Origin: Sympetrum striolatum
Taxonomy: Eukaryota; Arthropoda; Insecta; Odonata; Libellulidae
Direction of reading: 5' to 3'
NCBI GenBank assembly: GCA_947579665.1
Contig: OX388343.1
Coordinates: 98,585,657 to 98,649,656, forward strand
DNA length: 64,000 nucleotides
Both the position numbers and the translations under genes were made by a program. The notes beneath the pieces were generated by a model. That model had not been told where the DNA came from, did no database searches, and worked only from the letters and a program-made list of their open reading frames with translations. Below are positions 47,345-60,045 of this stretch, piece by piece. How positions within the stretch are numbered: position 1 is the first letter of the stretch; every line of letters begins with the position of its first letter.

Positions 47345-48074
47345 TAACATTTACAACAGATTTTCTGCTTGCAATCTTGGGTGGTAACCCAATAAAGGTT
47401 GATCCGCGTAACGGAGTGTAGCGATTAATTCGGAGTTCTAAACCCAAGATTTTACTCAACGCCCACCCTGATCTCTTCACCTGCATCTCGGATTTTTCCT
47501 TAAGTAATTTTCCAAATAAACTTTCTAAAATTTCCCCAACGTCATCGGCTAGCAAAATCCTAACGTTTCTTGTTTTAAATGCTCATTCTATCGTCTCCTC
47601 ACCCCTCTCAAAGTTTGCCTTAACCACAATATTAATTTTAAGGGCAGAATTACTTAGCTCATCCCTTATCCTCGGAATTAAAAGATCGGAAGTTTAATTA
47701 AGGAATGATATAAGGTCTTTATGCGCTTCACTCACCACCCAGTAGGTTTTCAGTCGACCCTTTATAGCCCTTTCAAACTCAACGATTGAATGGTCACCGC
47801 CTACTTGAGGGTTCAACTGACTGTACTCGATCCTAAAAGTTTTGAAAAAATTGTTTAAAAATAATACTAGGGAATAACTCAAAAGTATATATACTGATAC
47901 TTACTCAGATTTCTGTTTAAACTGTTAATACTTTACTGTATTTTCTTCTTAGAGGAAATAATTCCATCATTCATATGATTTACTCGACTTAATCATACAA
48001 ATATACTTTTTAGGGAAGATGTACTAAAATCCAAATAACTATGTGATTGCAGATTTTGTATAATATAAAATTTA

Positions 48075-48689
48075 TGTATGAGATATAGTTCAATCCTGAC
48101 AGAGCTATAGGAGCTTCACAGTAACTTACACAATCTTAGCAATAGAAGCCTTTTTATGTATTTTTAAGGAAGGAAATGGTTAAGTATTTTATGCTTGTGT
48201 TACAGAGTTGTAAAATTTTGGTCCTTTAATATAGGACTCTTGACACAAATTTTACAGCTTCAATTAACCTGTTCTTGTTTATACATTGGAAATAGGTTTG
48301 GTGCCGATGCACATGCCTCAAAATCCAGTTCATTATTATATGCTTTCAACAAAAGTAACTTCATTTAGATAATGCATCCATGATAATAATGCAAATAAAG
48401 TCATGATTGCCATCAATTTATAATAATATATATTTATATTAATATATCATAAAATATAATAAAAATTAGATTATTTTATAAAGATAATCAACCTTATTCT
48501 TGAGTAAGACTACGAACTTCTGAGAAAGATATTTCAGAAATATAAATCTTACTTCTTGTGTAAAGTATACTAGCTTTATCATACATATAATAAAACATAT
48601 TTTCGTTCATTGGAAGCGGAAATAGCATGATTTATTTAATTTATTATATACCATATTATATACCATATATTATACACCATTTCTACTCC
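48075..48689. other. Start of unique segment 2, no gene recognised
   Basis: Very AT-rich sequence after the A/B homology ends. No exon or element end could be defined before the LINE-derived coding traces begin. Confidence 0.5.
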
Positions 48690-51600
48690 TGCGGATCAGA
48701 AACTCAGTGAATTCCCTAGTGCTTTGACTGATGATACGTGTTTGACTCAACCTAATTTAGCCGCAACAAGAATCTCCACCAGGTCTAGTAATGGGATTAA
48801 CAAAGCGAAGTCATTATGACTAAGGTCGCCTCATAAGAAATCAAGTAAACTTCCGATTATCATCTCGGTGTATTATCAAAATGTGCGTGGTCTTAAGACC
48901 AAACTTGATAAACTAAGGTTGGCAATATCTATTGCCACTTGTGATGTAATTATTCTCACTGAGACATGGTTAACTGATGATATTCTGTCTTCTGAATTAA
49001 ACTGCCCTAACTACATTATATTTAGGAAAGAACGATCCAACCTAACCTCCTCAAATAGTCGAGGTGGTGGAGTACTAATTGCTGTCAATAGTAATTTAAA
49101 ATCCCAACTTCTGAACAACAATATTAATAATATTGAGCATCTCTTTGTAACAATTGACAGTGGTTCAACTAAATTTTTAATTGGATCTGTTTATATACAT
49201 CCTAAGTCACCCTCTGAAGTATATGATTCACTATGTCAAACGGTTGAAAGCATCATATTATCTAACTCATTTGCTGGGGTTTTTATTCTGGGGATTACAA
49301 TCTTCCCAATCCCCAATCTTTTCGTCTGGTCCGATGAACCGTGGAATGAAGTTAACTTCAATCACTCTAACATGGCACCTCAAGGTATACTGTTACTGAA
49401 CACCTTTTCTTTCTTAGGGTTACAACAAGTGAACTCAATTAAAAATCAAAATGGTGTTCTGTTGGACCTTGCTTTCAGTAATTGTAATGTTAAGTGTAAT
49501 GCTATCACAGAGTCGATTCTAAATTGTGATGTGCACCACCCAGCAGTAAGTTTCCATATTCAACTTGCAAATAATGCAGAGATTTTACCATATGTTATTA
49601 CTTTGTTTGATTACAAAAATTGTGATTATGACTCGATAGCTAATGCTTTGAATAATATTAATTGGGCAGGATTGAGTAACTTAAATATTGACGAGGCTAC
49701 CCATTATTTTTATTCAATTCTGAATGAGATCATCACTGCCTTTACTCCTGTAATTACCATTAAAAATAACAACTTTCCCAAATGGTTTTCATGTGAATTC
49801 AAAAATCTCATTTCACTTAAGAAACAAAATCATAGGAAATACAAAATAACAGGAGAAGATAGTGCTTATCAAGAATTTTCTGAACTACGTAAAAAATGCA
49901 AAACCCTTGCCAAAAGTTGTTATCATATGTACATCAAAGATGTGCAAGGCAATATCTTGAGAAATACAAAATACTTTTGGACACATGTTAATAATCTACG
50001 TAGTTCAACAAAATCCCCTCATCAATGTACTTTGATAGTAGGAAAGGTGACAATTGTACTGATATTTGTGATCTTTTTGCAAAATATTTTTCAAAGGTTT
50101 ACAATGATATCAAACCTAATGTTTTACCTGAGATTAATCAAAATTTCAATGTAAATCTGTCCACATTCTCACTCTCTGTAACAAACATTCTTTGTAAACT
50201 AAAATCTGTTGATGTTACCAAATCTCCAGGTCCAGATAACCTTTCACCTCATATTCTAAAAAATTGTGCCAAATCACTGGTTTATCCTTTGTTTATAATT
50301 TTTAACAAATCACTCTCCAATGGTATTTTCCCTGAAGCTCTCAAATCCTCATTTGCTATTCCAATTTACAAGAGTGGCAATAAGCATGATGTAACTAATT
50401 ATAGACCCATTGTAATTCAATCTGCTATTGCAAAAATATTTGAAAGCCTTATTGTAGACACCCTGAGCACAATTTTTGAACCTGTCATTATCAATGAACA
50501 GCATGGATTTAGGCGTGGAAGATCCACTGTAACTAATTTACTTCTTTTTCAGCAGGATGTTTCCAACCTACTTAATCAACATAATCAGGTGGATGTGATC
50601 TACTGTGACATAGCTAAAGCTTTTGACCGTGTGAACCACACCATCTTGCTTGCCAAACTTAGGACATATGGTATTCATGGTAATATGTTGAAATGGATTG
50701 AAACATATCTGACCAATAGAAAACTTCTTGTTAAAGTTAATGGTTCAATTTCATCTCCATTTATAGCTAAATCAGGGGTTCCGCAAGGATCCCACTTAGG
50801 TCCTCTACTGTTTTTATTATTCATTAATGATATCAGAAATCCTCTTAACTCTGTCAAATTTCTCTTGTATGCTGATGATCTTAAATTCTATCATTATGTC
50901 AACTGCAATAGTGATGTCAAACTACTGCAAAATTGTCTGATTGAGGTCAGGGAATGGTGTTGCAAAAACCTAATGGAACTCAATATACAGAAGTGTAATG
51001 TTATAAGTTATCACAAATCTAAAACGCCCACCTATGCTAATTATTTTCTATCAGATGAGTGCTTAAACAGAGTGAACTACATCTCTGATTTAGGAGTGGT
51101 TTTTGACTCTAGGCTAATTTTTGACTTGCATATGAACAATATCACTTCAAAAGCATATAAAATGCTGGGCTTTATTGGTAGGACATGTAGTGACTTCAAG
51201 GATATCTATTGCCATAAAATGTATTACACCTTTCTAGTAAGGTCTCAACTTGAGTACTGCTCAATCATTTGGAACCCATATTACAATAAATATATCAACT
51301 CTTTAGAAAGAGTCCAAAACAAATTTCTCAGAATGATATCTTTTAAATTCGACATTGTAAGAGAACCTGGTCATTATGAAACCATACTAAATCAACTGAA
51401 CCTGCCTACCCTTCAGGCTAGAAGGGAATACATTGGTATAATTTTCATGTATAAAGTCCTAAATAACATGATTTCCTTCTCTGAAATTCTCTCCCTTGTA
51501 ACCCTCAAAGTTCCTTCTGTACCTACCCGCAGCTGCAAACTCTTTGAAATCCCCTACCTACCAAAAAACTATCTCTACTACCTTCCAATCTACCGCATCA

Positions 51601-51895
51601 TGCGCTCACTAAATAGAACCTGCTATAATGTTGGCATCTTCCATCTCTCTTTAGAAAAAAATTTAAAAAGGTCATCAAATCTAAACTGTAAAACTTTCAA
51701 CCTACCTCTTTCACCTGCATATGAACTGTTCTCTTTTGTATGAACTCATTTGTGTAAGTCTCTGTAGTGATTTCTTCTTAAGGTTAGTCGTAATACTTTT
51801 ATAAATGTATCTTCTGTTCTTTTGTTATTATATAATATGTATGATTCTTGAAAAGAGCAATACATGCCCGTGAAATAAACTATTATTATTATTGT
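48690..51895 (+). mobile_element. Near-complete but decayed Jockey/CR1-type non-LTR retrotransposon
   Basis: The frame from about 48820 (stop TGA at 48817) encodes an apurinic-type endonuclease beginning VYYQNVRGLKTKLDKLRL, with VIILTETWL and RGGGVLIAV. The frame 50025-51743 encodes reverse transcriptase: SPGPDNLSPHILK, NYRPIVIQSAIAKIFE, QHGFRRGRSTVTNLL, CDIAKAFDRVNH, SGVPQGSHLGPLLFLLFIND and catalytic LLYADDLKF. The two overlap in different frames near 50030, so one frameshift breaks the protein. In the endonuclease, the GDYNLPN motif (about 49291-49315) lies in another frame. The tail ends in a TTA-type repeat at 51882. Fragments of a relative lie at 985 and 30555. Confidence 0.88.
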
Positions 51896-52151
51896 ATTTG
51901 TTTTATTTTCCAATCCCTTTATTTGAGTTTCTTGAGCTAAATATTCAACTGAATTTTTCATTGACTTAATTTTTACTTATTGAATCATGCAAAGTTTTCA
52001 TTTTCAAATCATTTCAGCCTTTGATACAATCTAAAAAGTAATAAGATCCTGAAGATCTTCAAGAATATGCTTTTCACATTTATTGAGTTACATAACTATA
52101 AGATATCTTATGAAAGCATGTGATATGCGAGTTAATTTTTCTGTTTTCCAG

Positions 52152-52274
52152 CAATAGCATCCCTTCTTCCTTATCTAACTATCCACATGCAAAGCATTGG
52201 CTTGACTGTGGAGGAAATAGCAGTAATTTACCTTGCCCTTCCATTTACTACTTTTCTCAGCCCACCACTCACAG
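52152..52274 (+). CDS. MFSD6-like transporter, exon 1 (first recognised)
   Basis: A 123-bp exon after CTGTTTTCCAG and before ACAG|GTAAGC. It reads (A)IASLLPYLTIHMQSIGLTVE, then EIAVIYLALPFTTFLSPPLT and (G), the first helix pair of MFSD6-family transporters. It leaves in phase 1, matching exon 2 at 16821 exactly (SPPLT-GFLVDRFG), and also exon 7 (SPPLT-GRGSGS). In this window exon 7 of copy C follows 570 bp downstream, with exons 2-6 missing between. The start codon exon is not seen. Confidence 0.9.
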
Positions 52275-52843
52275 GTAAGCAAAGAGTTTTACTTCATCAT
52301 TCAGACAGTACTCAAATCATATTTTATAATCTGTTATATTTTAGTTTTATAGCTGTTTTTTATATTTATTTAATTTGTGCATTCTATAAATCATGTATTC
52401 TTAACATGCAATAGTACTCTACCCATAATATAAAATTATTATTATCATGACTTATCTATTAAAATGATTTCATAATTAGTAAAAAAAGGGTTACATAAAG
52501 ACTAATTGCATTATTTTAGAAAAGTAGTATTAATAAGTATATTAGTTTACACATACAGTATATCCTATAATTACTAAAACGTTGAAATAGCATAAAGATG
52601 ATTTATCAATTTCATGCATTATATTTCATGGTTTTTGATAAAATTTGACAAATACAGGGGCAGCCCCTAAGGTCCCAACTATACAGCACCTTCTTAGGCA
52701 TTAGTCTTTGTAATGGAAGTTAGATTTGCAAACATTAGATTTTCAGGGGAAAGGGGCGTATTTTTACTTAAAATTAAATTATAGTCAAAAAGTATGTTTT
52801 TTATAAGTATATATAATAACAATTATTATTTACTAATCAATAG

Positions 52844-53050
52844 GCAGAGGCAGTGGAAGTTTCGTTGGTGGATTTTTACTTGGATCAGTTGGTACGAGGG
52901 AGTCCTTCCGCATCATGGGTTATTTAGCAGGAGCAGGAGGAGTGCTATATGGTATATTACATTATTTCTGGTTAAAGAGATTAGAGCGACCACCTACTCA
53001 AGAAAAAGCAGCAGAAAATGCAGACATGGAAGATGGCGAAGACATCAAAG
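52844..53050 (+). CDS. MFSD6-like transporter, exon 7, copy C
   Basis: Same length, splice sites and protein as copy A exon 7 (SFVGGFLLGSVGTRESFRIM ... PPTQEKAAENADMEDGEDIK). The frame is open. The nearest upstream transporter exon is exon 1, whose splice phase is compatible. Confidence 0.88.
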
Positions 53051-55909
53051 GTAAAATTAGAGGAAAAATGTTGTTCAAATATTACATTCTTTCTGAAGAG
53101 TATTTTTTAATAATTAATATCTTCTGTTGGCAATATAGGCTATACCATATTTTCATCAAATTATTGTTTTATGATTATAGAATTAGAAGATATTTTTCAA
53201 AAGCTTACTAAAATTCCTGCATTTTTTGATAATTGAGTGAACCCACATTCTTGCATGCATTTGTACTGAAAGAACAAAAATCTTGCTTAATCAGCTAATC
53301 TTACTTGGCTCTACATGAAGCACAAACCTATTTTATTTCCTTTTAGTGGTATTCCAATTTTCTTTTTCTTTCGATTTTCTATTAATTTTAATTTTTATAC
53401 CGTTTAGTTAAAAGTTATCTTAGGAATATTATCATTATCCTGACCTATTGTTGATTTCAAATGATAGAATTAGTGAATGATAGTTTTTTATTAAAACTTG
53501 AGTATAAGTGACAAAATCACTGAAACAAATTCAGCTACCATTTACATTTCTTAGTAAACAGTATGTATGTATTATCTCAAGATAGAAAAACAAAAGGAAA
53601 TGATAACAAACACAGTTTTAAAATTTGGCATACTATTAATTTGAGTACCTAAACACTGTGAATGCAGAAAAATTTGTTTGGATTGAAGTATTAGGATTGT
53701 AAAAGCAAAATGGTTGATCACATCAAGTACTCATGGTTTGTAACTTGAAAATTGTTGACAATATCAAGGATTTAGGGTTTGAAAGCTTACAGAGTGTGGG
53801 TTAGCCTATGCTTAATACTTGCGTGAAGACACAATTCTTTATCTACAACTTTGGGATTGAACTACACAGGGGTTAATATATAGTGTGGTTGAACTATATT
53901 TAGTGTGGTTTTTGTGCCAAATTAATTTATGTATTTACCATATATAAGTCAATCCGGCATGTAAGTTGACGGCAAAAATAAGGCAATACCACTTCCCCAG
54001 GTTATTTTAAGGGAAGAAAAACTACGGTATCCATAAATATACGATAGCTTAAGGAATATTTACCACGTATATTTCTCACCTCTGCTTAACTATTTCACAA
54101 GTTTCTTTCATAGGTATAACTCAGGCTACACAAATAGAAATGCGTCACAAAACGGAAACATAATAGTATTAAATATTTATAATAGAAATAATGGTAATAT
54201 AGCATGGTAATATCAAATCACAACACTGCTAAAACAACTTCCATTTACTCCTAACGCTAAGTCGAATCATAACAATTATATAAACAAAAACAAAACATTA
54301 TGTTCTTATTGATCTTCATTTGAAAATATTAAACATTGAAATATATATTAAATTTCTGTAAATCAATATTACGTGTGAGGAAATGAATATAATTTGCGAA
54401 GAATAAATATGCATCAAATTTAATTCAAAGATATTAAAATGATTTATTCAACTGTTTTATTATGAAAACATATCAAAACATAACATACTTTTGCCCACAG
54501 TTGTATTTTGTGATGAAATTTATTTTATATGACATCTACATTATTTAGACTAGATAAAAATTAGTTTCAAAAATAAATAATTGTGGTGATTTGCAAGAGT
54601 TTGTGTGCAACAAGTGTTAAGCAGGCAGTTTCACTTATTTATCCCTCGGTGGTAAAGGGTTAAATTTTATGTTTGGCATATAAGTCAACCCCTGGTTTTT
54701 GAGAGATTTTTTTAGGCTTCAAAAGTCGACTGGTACACGGGCACATACTTTGATGAACTCTTATTGACAACCACCTAATTAGTTTCATTTTTTTCAATAA
54801 TATTCATTATTGATTGCTTTCAGACACAGATGGAATAAATTTTATTTTTCTCAAATTTTCTGTTCCTCTACGATCATTTTCTATGTAACTCTATTCAAAC
54901 ACAATTAAAACCTTTGATCGGATTCTTTATCTGGAATTTTAAATCTTTTTATTTGCTCAATGATAGAGTCACTTCTTTATTTTTTCTGTTTTGAGGATGC
55001 TATCCAATTTAATATTGTGTTATCATACTGAGAAAGAATTATTTTCATACTATGTGCAATAACTAATCAAAACTCCTTGGCCTATATATATTTATGGGCC
55101 TATATTTATTTCCTACATATTGAACTGATCAAATGGTATTTTATAATATCCATAAATACATATATTTTCTCTTTGATGTTAAAAGTTTTTAGAATGCTTC
55201 ATTCCTATCCTCCATGTTTCATCATAGATCTTTAGCAGTACCTTTATCATTTAAGGATTTTATCATCATCTAATTGTTTGCTTCTTTGGTAGCTTATATT
55301 ACCTGAAAATCAAAATGCTTTTCTTATAACTTCATTGCCTTGGACCAAACGATGATGAAAAATGATGATGATGATGAATGAAAGAATTTTGATAACATTT
55401 TTATGTTTTAACAGTAGTCTTGAAATATTATTACAAATACTAAATGGTGTAACATGGGATTTAATGTTCTTCAATTTGTATAAATGAAAGATATTGATAA
55501 TATATTTTTATAGAAAATTAAATTTGATCTTGTACCTAGAATTTGCAGCAAGTAAAATATTGTATTAATTTGGTAGGTATACATATTGATCAATACCAAA
55601 GTGTAGTGTCTCAAAAAATTTAAAGTTACAGGTTACAGTTATGAAATTATATCTCTTAATATCCTGATTATTAGGGAGTATATATTTGGAAGATTTACGT
55701 ACGAGATAATGCATATACATACAACAAAATTGCTGTAATGTTAATTAATAATTATGGAAGAACTTAAGATTAAATTAAACATAATATACATACACCCAAC
55801 TTATTAACATTGAGCATAAATATTTCATTGAGAGTCTTATTTGTATTTTATGAATAAAAGGGAACATAATTAGGCAAGGAACTGATGTATTTCTCCAATA
55901 ATATTTCAG

Positions 55910-56089
55910 ATCCAGAGTTAGCAATTCTTCATCCTGAGAAAATAGTTACTCCAGCTCTGGAGCGGCTCAGTCTTATGATTCAAGTGACGCAACGTGGATC
56001 ACTTACAGACATTCCTCATTATACCAAAGGTTCAAATGATAGTGGATTGAATGGCTGCAGTGTCTTTGGTCCTCATCGTGGTAAAACAG
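55910..56089 (+). CDS. MFSD6-like transporter, exon 8, copy C
   Basis: Same boundaries as in A and B. One amino-acid change (NGCSVFGPHRGKTG). It is open and joins exons 7 and 9 in phase 1. Confidence 0.87.
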
Positions 56090-57161
56090 GTTTGTTTAGC
56101 CTTTTTCAATTTTTATGCTAGAAAATTTCAAGTTGCATTAGTTACATATTATATCTATTATATATAGACGCTTCTCCAGATTCATTCATACATATAGATA
56201 GATAGATAGGATACTAATTCACAGGCTTAACCACTAGTGTCATTGAGTTGAAATTTTTACCACGTATTGGCCATAATGTGTAACCACCAGAAAAATTGCG
56301 ATTCTGAACCTCAGTGTCATAAGTTCGATTCCAGAAAGCCACAAAGTCCCGATTTTTCCCATTTAAATGCATTGCTTTGATTTTTGGGAATTAAAAAAAA
56401 TACTTTCCGGATAGATAGAGAATCAAAACTCAAGGAGCCTATATTTATGGTTATGATCTATCGAAAACATAAAAGACTTTTACGGAAAATATCCTGAGTT
56501 CGATGCTAGGACGATGCAAAAATCAGCCCTTTTAAAATACATTGAGGAAGTTTTTCATTATTTCTTTTCATGCACTTATTGAAATGATGTTGCAGTATAC
56601 CCAATAGAAAGGAAGGCGAACCCACCTTGTCCTCCACCGGTACACGGCATTCGATTATTTTCGTGAAATACCTGTTAGAAAGTCAACAGGGCCAGCGACA
56701 CAAACGACCAAATGCGAAATAATGAGAAACAATCACTCAGAAAGACCTTTATCAAGGATAATACTCTCAAGCACGATACCACAGAACAATAATACTAAGT
56801 AAATGTGAACAAGTGAAAAATAACAGATTATTATACACAAATATAATATGGTTCAGTTTGCACAAATAATAATGATATGAACTTAGCCTTTAGAGAGTGT
56901 CCCACGTAAATTCACAAGGAAAGAAAGAAAGTCTGCCGCCACCGGCGTGGATGGGTAATGTTCAGCGACGAACGCTCTCGGGCGAAATGACCTTCTCAGT
57001 GGAGGAGTCCGTGTTTGGAGACGAAGAGGGAAAAACAATGAAGCACAGAAATTCGCAACGAAAGGGGTTCCGCAAATTGGCCAATCACGTTGCTAGAAAC
57101 TGTCACAGAACTCCGCCGTGTTAATTAGTCCGATCGCCGACAGTATCACTGCACTGGTCAG

Positions 57162-57168
57162 TATAAAA
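57162..57168 (+). promoter_or_regulatory. TATA box within the solo LTR
   Basis: TATAAAA, about 190 bp before the LTR's 3' end. It fits the position of the U3/R promoter, and supports plus-strand orientation of the LTR. Confidence 0.5.
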
Positions 57169-57218
57169 GTCGTGTTTTCTAACGGCCCTTCTCCGTTCGG
57201 CCCTTCTGCCTGAGGCCT

Positions 57219-57302
57219 TTCTGACTGAGCCATTCTGACAGCAACTTGTAAACGGGCAACTTCTGACTGAGCCATTCTGACAGCAACTTGTAAACGGGCA
57301 AC
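57219..57302. repeat. Two 42-bp direct repeats inside the solo LTR
   Basis: The unit containing TTCTGACTGAGCCATTCTGA then AGCAACTTGTAAACGGGCAA occurs twice in a row; a third partial GGGCAACTT follows. Confidence 0.85.
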
Positions 57303-59599
57303 TTAAAAATGGGCAACTTACTATGGCCAAATTTCCCTAGAAATTCGTCACAATGATAGGGAGTTCTTGCTTGGATAGAAGATGTATATTAAGACTCGGT
57401 TTAAGAAAAAAAATTATATAAGACCATGCTGTTCCTGGGTTCGATGCCAGAGCACATTACAATTTCTCACATAAGGAATATATGTGAAAAGTTGGATGTC
57501 GTTTGAGGCAGTTGCAGCCAATATTTCTGCTTGAGTTTTCGCACATAGTTAGAGATGGTGATCTTCTGTTAAGCTGCATAGTAAGTTCACCAGGAAGACC
57601 CGGGTTCGATGCCGGACAAATAAATTGCAGCAAATTTTAAGAATATTTTCAATCCTTATTTTTTCTTTTGAGGACCGTCCCGATATGATGCCGATATGAA
57701 ATTAGTGTTTCTGATCTGCTTGCAGTATGCAAGCTATATTTTTCTCGTAAAATCAATAAGTGTTATAGGATAACATTAATTTATAGAAATATGATCACAT
57801 CTCCCTGCACTTCTTATTATGTAACTAAGGAAATTGTAGTCTGTATTTTATTTACCCACAATGGTAGATAAGCAGTAATTTAAAATCCATGGAGTCAGTT
57901 GAGATGTTGAGGAAATCAAACTTGATAATGAGGAAAGAAAGATGGGTACTTTTCCACACAAGTTTATTCAGGAGACTACAGGTTTCAGTAGCTCATTGCC
58001 AAAATTGGGTCTCATACAAATCTACAAACAATATATTAATTATTATAAGGGGGCAGAGAGTGTAGTGGGAGAAGAAGGGGAGAGGAAAGGGAGGAGAATA
58101 AGGTGGTGTAGGTATTGAGGTCTGAGGATCCAAGTGAGAAAATTGCAGCTTGTAAAATTAGGGAGGAAGGTTGTTGGTTGGTTAGGATAATAATCGGAGA
58201 ATCGGAATGAAGGATACTTATCAAAGGCTTTAAAGTAAAAAGATCTAAGGCTCTATACTAAGGCTCCTTTAGTATGGAAATAAGGTACATCCAGGGAGGA
58301 GGAATACTGTTTTACTTGCAAGTGGTAGGTGAAATGCAAGAAAGAGCATTTCTTCTCAAAGACTTCATAATCTTCTTTAGCATTGATAAGAAAATTTTTA
58401 GAAATCATTACAACATAGATGGTGTGGTAGTCAATTACTTACAAGTTTTTTTAGTTAATTTAAAAACTCCAGATTTGTTTAGAGGTTCAAGGTTATCTTT
58501 TTGGTTGAAAAAGTATCTACACATAATTTTTATTGTGGAAGACAGGCATAATGTTGTATTTTTAAGGAAGTTGGCTAGCTTACAAGAACGATAACATTGA
58601 AAGGGAAGAACAACATGTTGTGGTCTAGCAATTTGCTACTGGGGGTCATGAGGAAAAAGACAATTGTTTCTTTGTAATTTAATTCTAAGTAAATTTCTTA
58701 AGAATTTTATTTACCAGAAACATGAGTATTGGCCATTTGCTTAGTAATCTGTAATCAATTTGCAGTAAAATTTTGGGAGGCAGGTAAAGGGATGTGAAGC
58801 AATTTATGTATAAGGCTATGAGAGGCACTTTTGTGAGACCGATGATCGTATGAGGTATGGGAAATGATATTATCTGTATAGGATATTTATTTGTAGATGC
58901 TGAAATCAATAGTATGGTTTTTTGGGATAGAGTAAGGTCAAGGTGATTCAGGGAGTTGTTAGAGTCTAATTCATGTGAAAAGGAAATCTTGGGGAAACAC
59001 TAAGGGAGGTAGGAAATGGAAGGAATGGAATCCCAAAATTTCCTTGGGATCTAGGGAAATATAGTGATATGTGATGATAATAATTTAGATTTCATAGTTT
59101 TCTGTTTTTATTTCTAAGAAGCAGATATATGAAAACTATTATCTATATACTATTTATCTATGGCTATGATAAATTATTATCCTACTTGCAAATCATGTGC
59201 TTTATGATCATCATTATAAAGGTATGCAACCCTTAAAAGCTTTTCTCCCTTTATAATTTTTTGTATCAATAAGATTATTCACCACATTACTACACCTATC
59301 TTTTCAAACCTCTCTTCCTTCTGAAATATTGATGATCATTTCACAATTCCATAATTTAAATAATAAATATATCAAATATATTCTACCAAAATTTAACTGT
59401 GATATTTTTGGTTTTATGTTACTATGTTGATTTTTGAACCTAATGGATTTGCTGCTCTAAGTGAACTTTACTATGAAGAGCAACCCTATCATTTACTTCG
59501 ATCCCTATTCTCTAAAAATATTCCATCCCATTATCAATTATGAATAATTTACAAATTATCGTAAAGATGCTAATGATGACATTTATATAACTTATGTAG

Positions 59600-60045
59600 C
59601 TATGGCTATGAGAGACTTCAATCGCCCAAGAAACTCGATAGCAACCACTATGCCTTACTCAGGGACTGGAACACCTATAAATCAACATAAGCCATTCAGG
59701 GGAGGTTCACCATTTGGTTCCCAACATCTTCTGCAGAGAACAAGCAGTGTTGGATCTCCTACTGGAAGAATTTGGCATAAAGGGCAGCAACCAGCCTCTC
59801 CAAAAGGAATCTCAAAATTAGCCATGGAAGATGGAAAGTGTAAGAAAAACCAAACAGAAAACAAACAAGAACAGGAAAAGAATACTGACAGGGACAAGGA
59901 TTTCCAAAATTTTGGAGAGAACAGCATTAAGCAGTCAGAGAAGGAGATGAATAATGAAACTAGTGCTGGTCATTTAAGAAGTGAAGTGAGGAAGGAGGAA
60001 GGACAAAAAAGAGATTCTGAAACCCCATTAGTGGTCAAAAAATAG
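59600..60045 (+). CDS. MFSD6-like transporter, terminal exon 9, copy C
   Basis: Same start (MAMRDFNRPRNSIATTMPYS) and open to a TAG stop, ending SETPLVVKK. It differs from copy A by Ile to Leu near the end. Compared with the many differences in the introns, the coding part is strikingly constant between A and C. Confidence 0.87.

Larger units (their letters stand above)
43890..47850 (-). pseudogene. Remnant of a protein-primed family-B DNA polymerase (copy B), split by a transposon
   Basis: The counterpart of 14240-15730, better preserved: the frame 44444-44055 contains FSCHICGKELKSVAARDHDH, TGKYRGPAHSFCNLQYKMP, HNLSSYDGHFLVWELDYDD. Upstream of the 2161-bp insertion (45184-47344), minus-strand fragments read KTRNVRILLADDVGEILESL, KRSGWALSKI and YTPLRGSTFIGLPPKIASRK. 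Together with FCFKYTVWGKNIHKDPQRVY on the other side, these are the N-terminal region usual for these polymerases. The catalytic palm is absent. The flank between 47400 and 47720 contains about 290 bp lost from copy A. Confidence 0.75.
29573..48074. repeat. Segmental duplication block B
   Basis: Collinear with block A over its whole length, and with block C from about 31725 onwards. It is longer than A because of an internal 260-bp tandem duplication (30977), about 180 bp and 850 bp retained in intron 6/7 sequence, a 112-bp difference near 41130, a longer polymerase remnant and a 2161-bp PIF/Harbinger-like insertion. Its coding exons carry more lesions than those of A or C. Confidence 0.95.
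56588..57352. mobile_element. Solo LTR of an LTR retrotransposon (copy C only)
   Basis: A 765-bp insertion starting TGTTGCAGTATACCC and ending TTCGTCACA, that is TGT...ACA, flanked by ATGA at 56584-56587 and 57353-57356. Copies A and B have the single uninterrupted ATGA. TG...CA ends with a 4-bp duplication and a TATA box inside are those of a Gypsy- or BEL-type LTR left after recombination. It is visibly richer in G and C than its surroundings. The 75-codon frame at 56897 is not a recognised protein. No internal gag-pol region adjoins it. Confidence 0.78.
56154..57747. mobile_element. Helitron-like element, shared insertion (copy C), split by a solo LTR
   Basis: The same insertion as 4666-5490. 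With the 765-bp LTR and its 4-bp duplication removed it is 825 bp, exactly the size in copy A. The ends TCTATTATATATAGACGC and CTCG and the intact hairpin (GCTTGCAGTATGCAAGC) are preserved. Confidence 0.66.

Noticed and set aside
49181..49399. Separate 72-codon gene within the LINE endonuclease region
   Set aside because: It is an out-of-frame reading of the endonuclease domain.
56897..57124. 75-codon open frame inside the copy C insertion as a gene
   Set aside because: It lies in a solo LTR, has no recognisable domain and is absent from the other copies.
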